Origin: Opitutaceae bacterium
GTDB lineage: Bacteria; Verrucomicrobiota; Verrucomicrobiae; Opitutales; Opitutaceae
Assembly (NCBI GenBank): GCA_031266495.1
Contig: JAISAX010000651.1
Span: forward strand, 1-6,633
Reading direction: 5' to 3'
Length of the DNA: 6,633 nucleotides
Shown here: piece after piece, positions 1 to 5,214 of the stretch
Position numbering within the stretch: the stretch's first letter is position 1
How the letters are laid out: each line of letters opens with the position of its first letter
Notes under the pieces: model-generated
What the model was told of the DNA's origin: nothing
Seen by the model: the letters and a program-made list of their open reading frames with translations, nothing else
The model's database searches: none
Program-made: the position numbers and the translations under genes

Positions 1-272
1 TCGCCGTGCTGCGCGTGGCGCGTCCAGGAACCGCGCAGGTGGAGCGTCTCTCCGCACTGCACGCCGGGGAGCGCGCCGGTGATGGTGACCTTCGCATCCG
101 CGCCGGCGCGCCCGTCCACGCGAAACTCGGCGATTGTGTAGTGGTTTTCCTCGTTCAGGAAAATGATCCGTTCGAGCACGCCCGCGAGCATCTCGCCGGT
201 CGCCGACGCGGTGGAACGGGACGGGGGGGGGGGGGGGGGAGGGGGGGAGAGCGATGGCCGGGTTGTGCTCAC
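1..272 (-). CDS. recD2: RecD2-like ATP-dependent DNA helicase, N-terminal part (partial, runs off window start)
   Basis: Only the first ~90 codons are in the window. The translation from the internal ATG (191-189) begins MLAGVLERIIFLNEENHYTI and continues with AEFRVDG, a VTITGALPGVQCGETLHLRGSW-like stretch and RHAQHG. This is the N-terminal OB-fold pattern of RecD2/TraA-type helicases (E-R-I-x-F-x-N-E-E-N-x-Y-T-[IV] followed by G-x-L-P-G-V-x-x-G-E). The family comprises 5'-3' SF1B helicases acting in DNA repair; the helicase motifs would lie beyond position 1. I chose GTG at 272-270 because it overlaps the upstream phosphatase stop as GTGA and stays open to the domain. It adds 27 residues including an eight-proline run encoded by a C-rich tract. 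The alternative is ATG 191, which begins almost exactly at the domain. Neither start has a clear Shine-Dalgarno sequence. Family is fairly sure, start uncertain. Confidence 0.75.
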   Translation of the reverse strand, partial: MSTTRPSLSPPPPPPPPSRSTASATGEMLAGVLERIIFLNEENHYTIAEFRVDGRAGADAKVTITGALPGVQCGETLHLRGSWTRHAQHG

Positions 273-985
273 GGGATGTTTTCGAGGGACTGATGATCCG
301 CTGCTTCCGCCGTGCCTGCCAGCGCCAGCGCCTCCCGCCCGACGGCTTCCAGTCCGTCAAAAACACCATCCGCGCCCGCCGCGCGCAGTTCCTCCGCCGA
401 GTGGGTGCCGGTTGTTACGACAAAACACGGGAAGCCGGCCGTGTGCGCCGCCTCCACATCCCAGGGAGAATCGCCGACCATGCACACGGCCGACGGTCCG
501 GTGTTGGCCGCGGGCACGCCGAGCTTGCGCAATTGCTCCAGCACATGGGCCGCGAACTCCGGCTGCGGTTTCAGCCAGGGCGTGTCCGTCGCGCCGACGA
601 TGTATCTCAAAAATGGAGACAGCCCGAGGTGCGCGCAGACGGCGCGGGCCGAGGGGCCGTGCTTGTTGGTAAACACCGCGCAAGCGACGCCGCGCGCCGC
701 CAGCGCTTCCGTCAGCTCCCGTCCGCCCGGCAGCACGTTCGCGCCTTCCAGCATCGTGCGCTCCCAGAACGGGCGATAGATGGCAAGCCCATCCGCAAGG
801 CGGTCTTCCGGCACAAAGTTGCGCATGGCGTTTTCGAGTCCGCCGCCGATGGCGCGCCGGACCTGCTCCCGCGTCGGCGACGGCAGACCGAGCAGGGGCA
901 GGGTGTGCGAGTAGGCGCGATGGATCGCCGGCAAGTGGTCGATCAGCGTGCCATCAAGATCGAAGAGAACGGTACGGAAGCGCAT
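269..985 (-). CDS. HAD-superfamily hydrolase, phosphoglycolate phosphatase type
   Basis: A 238-residue cytoplasmic hydrolase with all four HAD motifs. Motif I is DLDGT with nucleophile D9 and acid/base D11. Motif II is VFTN with T106. Motif III lysine is K139 in the WLKPQP segment, and motif IV is VGDSPWD with D172 and D176. Residues 15-85 form the helical C1-type cap found in the Gph/PGP group. The length matches that family (about 220-250). These enzymes dephosphorylate small phosphate esters such as 2-phosphoglycolate, but substrate cannot be read from sequence, so other sugar phosphates or a PPi substrate remain possible. I chose ATG 985 over ATG 994 because an AGGA lies 8 nt upstream of 985 and overlaps the 994 codon. 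The stop TGA (271-269) overlaps the GTG of the recD2-like gene, suggesting one transcript. The 5' end is divergent from the permease gene. Confidence 0.88.
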   Translation of the reverse strand: MRFRTVLFDLDGTLIDHLPAIHRAYSHTLPLLGLPSPTREQVRRAIGGGLENAMRNFVPEDRLADGLAIYRPFWERTMLEGANVLPGGRELTEALAARGVACAVFTNKHGPSARAVCAHLGLSPFLRYIVGATDTPWLKPQPEFAAHVLEQLRKLGVPAANTGPSAVCMVGDSPWDVEAAHTAGFPCFVVTTGTHSAEELRAAGADGVFDGLEAVGREALALAGTAEAADHQSLENIP

Positions 986-1076
986 CGGCAGCATCCTACG
1001 CAGGCGCAGCCGTCACCGACCAGGCATTTTTTGCTTTGCTCTGCCTCGCGGACCGACAACCTTCGCCGCCAACATC
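986..1076. promoter_or_regulatory. Divergent intergenic spacer, presumed promoters both ways
   Basis: This 91-bp gap separates the minus-strand phosphatase/helicase pair from the plus-strand transport operon, so promoters for both units are expected here or inside the neighbouring 5' ends. The only AT-rich part is a T-run and TTGCTTTGCT stretch around 1027-1040. I do not see a convincing -35/-10 pair on either strand, nor an operator-like palindrome. The promoter role is inferred from gene orientation only. Confidence 0.3.
994..997 (-). promoter_or_regulatory. Shine-Dalgarno (AGGA) deciding the phosphatase start
   Basis: On the minus strand AGGA is followed by an 8-nt spacer and then ATG at 985. 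The first in-frame ATG (994) overlaps this AGGA and has no motif of its own, so 985 is the better start. Most other genes here have no visible Shine-Dalgarno sequence. Confidence 0.5.
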
Positions 1077-2321
1077 ATGGCCGGGTCCGCTCCTGTCACC
1101 GCGAAAGATTCCGCCTCCACCGCCGCCGCGCATCCGGCCCGCGTCCGCGCCTGCGCCCGTGCCGAGGCCTGGTTCGAGGGTGACCTGTTGCGCGTGCAAC
1201 TCGGTGGCCGCTGGCGGGTGACCGCCCCCCGGCCCGACCTCGAAACCGTTTTCGCCAACGCCTGCGCCCACTCCAGCGCCAATGCCAGCGCCGACTCCAG
1301 CGCCGCCCCTCCCCCCCCCCCCCCGCAGCCGCAATGCGTGAAGGTGGAACTCGCCGGCGATCTCGAACGCCTCGACAGCGCCCTCCTCCTCTTCGCCCAC
1401 GAAATCCGCCGCTGGTGCGAGCAACGCAAGATCGGGTGCGACATCTCCGCCCTCCCCGCCGCGGCCATCGACCTGGCCGGGCAACTCGCCGCCGCGACCA
1501 ACGCCCGCCCCGCCCGCGACCGCCGCAACCCCTTCCTTGACTCGATCGGCCTGGCCACCATCGACACCTTCCGGAAAGCCGCCGGCATCATGACCTTCCT
1601 CGGCGAGTGCATTCTCGGGTTCGCGCGCCTGGCCCGCCGTCCGGAAAAATTCCGCCGGGCCGACTGCCTCGACGAAATGCAGCAATGCGGCGCGATGGCC
1701 CTGCCCATTGTCGGGCTTATCAGTTTTCTGGTCGGAGTGATCATGGCGTACCAGTCCGCGGTGCTCATGCGGCAGTTCGGGGCCGACATTTATGTGGCCG
1801 ACGCCGTGGCACTCATCATGACCCGCGAGATGGGAGCGATGATGACCGGCGTCATCCTCGCCGGGCGCACCGGCGCCGCCTTCGCCGCCACCATCGGCAA
1901 CATGAAGGCGGGCGAGGAGATCGACGCCCTCGGCACCTTCGGCATCCGCCCCGTCGATTTTCTCGTGCTTCCGCGCCTGGTCGCCCTCGCGCTCATGATG
2001 CCGCTCCTGGCCCTCTATGCCAACGCCCTCGGCATCGTCGGCGGCATGGGCGTGGCCCTGACGATTCTCGACATCCCGCCCGTCGCCTACTGGAACGAGA
2101 CCGTCGCCGCCCTTGACCTCTCCGACATCGGCACCGGCCTCGTCAAAGCCTCCTGCTTCGGCATCCTCATCGGGCTTTCCGGTTGCCACCGCGGCATGAA
2201 CGCCGACCGCAGCGCCGCCGGCGTGGGCCGCGCCGCCACCTCCGCCGTTGTCATCGGCATGCTGCTCATCATCATCGCCGACGCCCTCTTTGCCGTCCTC
2301 TTCAACGCCCTCGGCTGGTAA
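1077..2321 (+). CDS. mlaE: MlaE-family lipid ABC transporter permease with fused N-terminal STAS domain
   Basis: A 414-residue inner-membrane permease. Residues ~20-145 look like a STAS domain (alternating strands, then a VKVELAGDLERLDSALLL-like core and an ISALP strand). The permease domain follows from ~155, with hydrophobic segments near 205-228, 240-272, 295-325, 345-365 and the C-terminus. The family hallmark is present: MTREMG (248-253), then a VILAGRTGAAFAATIGNMK stretch and EEIDAL (280-285), matching the MlaE elbow and core region. E. coli MlaE lacks the STAS part and uses separate MlaB; here the regulator is fused. The start is ATG 1077; an in-frame ATG at 948 would overlap the divergent phosphatase and adds a basic, non-conserved leader. 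The STAS domain is interrupted by a low-complexity insert (HSSA/NASA/DSSA repeats, then six prolines) encoded by 12-bp repeats and a C14 run. It leads the operon, 17 nt before the ATPase gene. Confidence 0.88.
   Translation: MAGSAPVTAKDSASTAAAHPARVRACARAEAWFEGDLLRVQLGGRWRVTAPRPDLETVFANACAHSSANASADSSAAPPPPPPQPQCVKVELAGDLERLDSALLLFAHEIRRWCEQRKIGCDISALPAAAIDLAGQLAAATNARPARDRRNPFLDSIGLATIDTFRKAAGIMTFLGECILGFARLARRPEKFRRADCLDEMQQCGAMALPIVGLISFLVGVIMAYQSAVLMRQFGADIYVADAVALIMTREMGAMMTGVILAGRTGAAFAATIGNMKAGEEIDALGTFGIRPVDFLVLPRLVALALMMPLLALYANALGIVGGMGVALTILDIPPVAYWNETVAALDLSDIGTGLVKASCFGILIGLSGCHRGMNADRSAAGVGRAATSAVVIGMLLIIIADALFAVLFNALGW
1269..1304 (+). repeat. Three tandem 12-bp repeats in the permease gene
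   Basis: The units are 1269-1280, 1281-1292 and 1293-1304, each ending in CCAGCGCC. They encode HSSA, NASA and DSSA. They are in frame and directly precede a proline homopolymer tract, forming a low-complexity insert inside the STAS domain. Confidence 0.8.
1311..1324 (+). repeat. C14 homopolymer in the permease coding sequence
   Basis: Fourteen consecutive cytosines give most of a six-proline run (residues 78-83 from ATG 1077). A change of one or two bases here would shift the frame and abolish the membrane domain. The length could also be mis-sequenced, as is common for such runs. Confidence 0.85.
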
Positions 2322-2338
2322 CGGAAAACGGATACGCC

Positions 2339-3175
2339 ATGAACCTCGCTCCCGCCGGCAACGCCGCCCATCCCGCTCCTCCCGCCTCGCCCTCCCCTCC
2401 CCCCCCCTCCCCCGGAGCGCCACCCGCCATCGAAGCCCGCGGCCTGGATTGCGGCTACGGCGACCGGCCCATCCTCAAAAACATCACCTTCACCGTGGCT
2501 CCCGGCGAGATCGTCTTTATCGGCGGCGCGTCCGGCTGCGGCAAAAGCACGCTCCTGCGCCATCTCGTGGGCCTCAACCCGCCTCAGGCCGGCGACGTGT
2601 TTTTTTTCGGCGAATCGTTTGCCCGCGCCGACGAACGCCACCAGCGGGAACTGCTCCGCACCTTTGGCGTCCTTTACCAGAGCGGCGCGCTCTGGAGTTC
2701 CCTCACCCTCCGGCAAAACGTCAGCCTCCCCCTTGAGGAGTACACCAGGCTCGACGCCCGCGAACGCCACGCCCTCGCCACATGGAAACTCTCGCAAGTC
2801 GGCCTCACCGGCTACGAGGACTACTACCCGTCCGAGATCAGCGGAGGCATGAAAAAACGCGCCGGTCTGGCCCGTGCCCTCGCGCTCGACCCCGCCATCG
2901 TGTTTTTTGACGAACCCTCCGCCGGCCTCGATCCCCTCACCTCGCGCAACCTCGACGACCTCATCGTCAACATCCGTGACACGCTCGGCACCACCTGCGT
3001 GATCATCTCGCACGAACTCGCCTCCATCATGAGCATCGGCGAGCGCATCCTCATGCTCTCCAGAGAGACGCAAGGCATCGTCGCCGACGGCGACCCGCGC
3101 CACCTCGCCCGCGAAAGCCCCGCCCCGCGCGTCCGCGAATTTCTCACCCGGGGAAAAACTGAAAGGAACTTCTAA
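2339..3175 (+). CDS. mlaF: MlaF-family lipid ABC transporter ATP-binding protein
   Basis: A 278-residue cytoplasmic ATPase expected to pair with the preceding permease. Visible motifs in order: aromatic A-loop Y40 (GYGDRP), Walker A GGASGCGKST (62-71), Q-loop Q114 (LYQSGALW), signature ISGGM (167-171) followed by KKRAGLARAL, Walker B IVFFDEP (187-193, catalytic E192), D-loop SAGLDP (194-199) and H-loop H225 in IISHE. The YQSGALWSSLT and SGGM...RAGLARA wording is typical of MlaF/Ttg2A rather than other ABC ATPases. The ATG at 2339 is 17 nt after the permease stop, with a weak GGA about 6 nt upstream. Residues 4-30 form an Ala/Pro-rich tail not found in E. coli MlaF, encoded partly by a C9 run. 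All catalytic residues are intact, so the protein should be active. Confidence 0.93.
   Translation: MNLAPAGNAAHPAPPASPSPPPPSPGAPPAIEARGLDCGYGDRPILKNITFTVAPGEIVFIGGASGCGKSTLLRHLVGLNPPQAGDVFFFGESFARADERHQRELLRTFGVLYQSGALWSSLTLRQNVSLPLEEYTRLDARERHALATWKLSQVGLTGYEDYYPSEISGGMKKRAGLARALALDPAIVFFDEPSAGLDPLTSRNLDDLIVNIRDTLGTTCVIISHELASIMSIGERILMLSRETQGIVADGDPRHLARESPAPRVREFLTRGKTERNF
2399..2413 (+). repeat. C-rich tract (C9-T-C5) in the ATPase N-terminus
   Basis: Nine cytosines (2399-2407), a T and five more cytosines encode part of a Pro/Ser-rich tail ahead of the ABC domain. It is shorter than the tracts in the recD2-like and permease genes and so less likely to slip. Confidence 0.7.
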
Positions 3176-3178
3176 AAA

Positions 3179-3319
3179 TTGAACAGAAGGCAACGAAGAG
3201 AACGAAGAACAACCAGGGACGCCCACCGTTCTCTCCTGTTTAACTTTCTTGAAATAAACGGCTTCCCGTTCCGGATCTTCTTCGTTTTACCTTCGTTTCC
3301 TTGGTTTCCTTCTGTTCAA
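3179..3319. repeat. Long imperfect inverted repeat with 9-nt internal period, spacer element 1
   Basis: The left arm is 3179-3207 and the right arm 3291-3319. The arms match at 25 of 29 positions, and the outer 12 nt (TTGAACAGAAGG) are perfect. Inside the arms a CGAAG or CCAAG core recurs every 9 nt. The 83-nt centre contains no gene I can support. The element fills most of the 181-bp spacer between the ATPase stop (3175) and the MCE gene ATG (3357). No T-run follows the right arm, so it does not look like an intrinsic terminator. A related element lies at 4385-4478. It could be a mobile palindromic repeat or an RNA-structure element between operon genes. Confidence 0.75.
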
Positions 3320-3356
3320 AAATGAATTTTCAGAACTTCCCTGAAAAACCACTCTT

Positions 3357-4388
3357 ATGAAAACCAGAGTCAGTCCTGCCATCATCGGCTTTTTTGTTCT
3401 CGGAGCGATTGCGCTGGGCATCCTAGCGCTGCTCTCGTTTGGGGGCGTCAGCTTTTTTCACAAGCCGGAGCGGTTCATTGTCTATTTTGACGAATCGATC
3501 CAGGGGCTTGATGTCGGCTCGCCGGTCAAGATCCGCGGGATGCGCGTCGGTCGCGTAGCGGACGTCCGGATACGGCACACCCCTGGCGGCCACCAGTCAT
3601 ACGTCGCGGTCATCTGCGAGATGAACCGCGACAAGGTTGCCTCCGCCCGCGGGTCTGAGCCTGGCATCAGCGAGCGGGAGAGATTCGAGCAACTCGTCAA
3701 CGACGGCCTCCGCGCCCAGCTCGGCATACTCGGCCTGGCCACCGGCATGCTTTACGTGGAACTCGATTTTTTCGATCCCGCCGCCTGGCCGCCCATGCGC
3801 CACGAGAAGCTCGAATCGCCCTATTTCGAAGTGCCCGCCATCCCCTCCACCATTGCGGAATTCCAGGCCAACCTCGGCGCCATCCTTCGCGAAGTGAGCC
3901 ACATCAAGTTTGGCGAGATCGGCACGGAAGCCCACCTGCTCATCGCCGATGTGCGCGCCTGGCTCAACCAGGCCAACACCGCCGCCCTCCTCCGGGAATG
4001 GACGCAGACCGCCGCCACCATCCGCGCGTTTGTGGAATCCCCCGAACTGCGCCAGACGGTCGCCTCCCTCAGCGCCGCCTCCGCCAGGCTCGATACCCTG
4101 CTCGGCGAAATCAGCGGCGAGACCGGGCACCTGCTCGGCAAGGATGTCGCCGCCACGCTTGCCGACGTGCGCCTCGCCGTGAAGGAGTTCAGCGCCGCTT
4201 CCGGCACGCTGCGCCAGTTCATAGGCAGCCAACAAAAAACCGGCGACGAGGCGGGCAAGGCGCTGGTCCGGCTCGGCGAGGCCGCCGAAGCGGTCGCCCG
4301 GCTGGCCGATTTCCTCGAACGCAACCCCTCCGCCCTCCTCCGTGGCCGCCCGCCGGAATCAAAACCCAAGGGAGGTTCCGGATATTGA
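3357..4388 (+). CDS. mlaD: MlaD-family MCE-domain lipid transport protein
   Basis: A 343-residue periplasmic protein anchored by one N-terminal membrane segment (residues ~8-30, rich in I/L/F/G, after MKTRVSP). A single MCE domain follows from ~38, with the signature GLDVGSPVKIRGMRVGRV at 50-67 and a second conserved stretch, LVNDGLRAQL then LATGMLYVEL, near 112-135. In characterised systems MCE domains form a hexameric ring with a central lipid channel on the permease. Beyond ~150 the protein is mostly predicted helix (Ala/Leu/Glu-rich), probably a coiled-coil extension. It ends with an NPSALLRGRPP motif that I associate with MCE proteins encoded beside PqiC-like lipoproteins. It is longer than E. 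coli MlaD (~183) but has only one MCE domain, unlike PqiB. The stop TGA lies inside the left arm of a palindromic element. No Shine-Dalgarno sequence is seen. Confidence 0.92.
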   Translation: MKTRVSPAIIGFFVLGAIALGILALLSFGGVSFFHKPERFIVYFDESIQGLDVGSPVKIRGMRVGRVADVRIRHTPGGHQSYVAVICEMNRDKVASARGSEPGISERERFEQLVNDGLRAQLGILGLATGMLYVELDFFDPAAWPPMRHEKLESPYFEVPAIPSTIAEFQANLGAILREVSHIKFGEIGTEAHLLIADVRAWLNQANTAALLREWTQTAATIRAFVESPELRQTVASLSAASARLDTLLGEISGETGHLLGKDVAATLADVRLAVKEFSAASGTLRQFIGSQQKTGDEAGKALVRLGEAAEAVARLADFLERNPSALLRGRPPESKPKGGSGY

Positions 4389-4478
4389 CCGCGAAGGATG
4401 CGAAGAACGGAAAAACGAAACCGGGAAGACATCAGGGGGTAATTTCATCTTCGCGTCCTTCGCATCCTTCGTGGTTAA
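4385..4478. repeat. Long imperfect inverted repeat with 9-nt internal period, spacer element 2
   Basis: The left arm is 4385-4409 and the right arm 4454-4478, with 22 of 25 matches and a 44-nt centre. In plus-strand RNA two of the three mismatches become G-U pairs, so the stem would be nearly complete. The arms contain a GCGAAG core repeated at 9-nt spacing, as in the element at 3179-3319, and the outer end reads TTGACC or TTAACC. The left arm includes the MCE gene stop codon. The rest of the 115-bp spacer up to ATG 4504 holds an A-run after the right arm and nothing else recognisable. It is not terminator-like. Confidence 0.78.
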
Positions 4479-4503
4479 AAAAGGAATTTTCCGTCTGTTC
4501 TTC

Positions 4504-5214
4504 ATGAAAACCATAGCCCGCGTCCTCCCGCTCCTCGCCGCCCTCCCGCGTCTCCCGCGCCTCCCGCGCCTCCTCCCGCTCCTCGCGTGCCTCGCTGCGT
4601 TCGCGGTCGTCGCCCTTGCGTTCGCCGTTGCCGGTTGCTCCATCGTTCCCGGGGCACGGCCCGATCCCACGCGGTACTACGTGCTCGCCGTTCCGGGGCA
4701 GTTTCCGGCATCCGCGTCCCTCGCCGGGAAATCCGATGCGCTCGCCGTCGGGCTCAGGCATGTGCAGATCGCCCCCTACCTCGACCACCGCGAGATCGTG
4801 CTCCGGGTCGGCCCCAACGAGACGGTTTACCAGCCGTATGCCCGCTGGGCGGAACCGCTCGGCGCCGCAATCCAACAACAAATCGCGCTCCGCTTCCTTC
4901 GTTCAGGCAAGATCAGCCGGCTCCTTCCCGAACCGTTTCCGTTCGATACCCGCCGCGCCGTGGACGTGTCGATCCGGGTGACGCGTTGCGAGGGCCTGCG
5001 CAAGCCGGACGGCAGGATGGTGGCCAGCTTTGCCGCCGTCATCGAGACGAGTGATCCGGCCTCCGGCACCATCCTCTCGCGCCAAGGTTTTTCGGCCCCG
5101 GAAATACCGTGGGATGGCAGGGATTTCGCCGCACTCGCCGGGGCCCTGAGTGAATCCGTGGCCAGGGTCTCCGACGCGCTCCTCGCCACCCTCACCCTGC
5201 CCGGCAAGCCGTAA
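4504..5214 (+). CDS. PqiC-like ABC-transport auxiliary lipoprotein (LptE/PF03886 type)
   Basis: A 236-residue predicted lipoprotein. After MKTIAR a long hydrophobic signal peptide ends in a lipobox, FAVAGC-S, giving lipidated Cys45; 44 residues is unusually long. The extra length comes from an LPRLPRLPR segment encoded by three 9-bp repeats. The mature part starts SIVPGARPDPTRYYVL, the typical opening of ABC-type transport auxiliary lipoproteins (the TRYYVL strand). Later regions that fit are YQPYARWAEPL near 113-123 and the C-terminal ALSESVARVSDALL helix. In Pqi systems the homologue (PqiC) sits at the outer membrane and contacts the MCE protein. Position directly after an MCE gene supports the same role. 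The start is ATG 4504, because upstream in-frame codons run into the palindromic spacer and would bury the signal peptide. The family call is good, but exact partner and location are inferred. Confidence 0.82.
   Translation: MKTIARVLPLLAALPRLPRLPRLLPLLACLAAFAVVALAFAVAGCSIVPGARPDPTRYYVLAVPGQFPASASLAGKSDALAVGLRHVQIAPYLDHREIVLRVGPNETVYQPYARWAEPLGAAIQQQIALRFLRSGKISRLLPEPFPFDTRRAVDVSIRVTRCEGLRKPDGRMVASFAAVIETSDPASGTILSRQGFSAPEIPWDGRDFAALAGALSESVARVSDALLATLTLPGKP
4543..4569 (+). repeat. Three tandem 9-bp repeats in the signal peptide region
   Basis: Units of CTCCCGCG plus T or C run at 4543-4551, 4552-4560 and 4561-4569, followed by a partial fourth. They encode Leu-Pro-Arg repeats. The repeats are frame-neutral, so copy-number change would alter signal peptide length without breaking the gene. 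Confidence 0.75.

Noticed and set aside
948..1076. In-frame upstream ATG for the permease at 948
   Set aside because: It would overlap the 5' end of the divergent phosphatase and add a basic, non-conserved leader; ATG 1077 fits better.
254..1183. Plus-strand open frame of 309 codons across the phosphatase
   Set aside because: Arg/Ala-rich composition with no domain; the minus strand encodes a complete HAD motif set.
1309..1324. Frameshift in the permease at the poly-C tract
   Set aside because: The frame from ATG 1077 passes through the tract into the STAS core and permease domain without interruption, so the gene is intact as sequenced.
996..2423. Long minus-strand open frame (475 codons) opposite the permease gene
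   Set aside because: It is a Gly/Glu/Ala/His-rich antisense shadow produced by GC-rich codons of the permease; it has no recognisable domain, while the plus strand has clear MlaE motifs.
2087..3226. Long minus-strand open frame (379 codons) opposite the ATPase gene
   Set aside because: Low-complexity shadow of a gene whose plus strand carries every ABC ATPase motif.
4454..4490. Inverted repeat 2 as an intrinsic terminator of the operon
   Set aside because: The stem arms are 44 nt apart and are followed by an A-run rather than a T-run on the plus strand; the lipoprotein gene continues directly downstream.
4342..4503. In-frame upstream ATG for the lipoprotein at 4342
   Set aside because: It would translate the palindromic element and place the signal peptide internally; ATG 4504 begins a proper lipoprotein leader.
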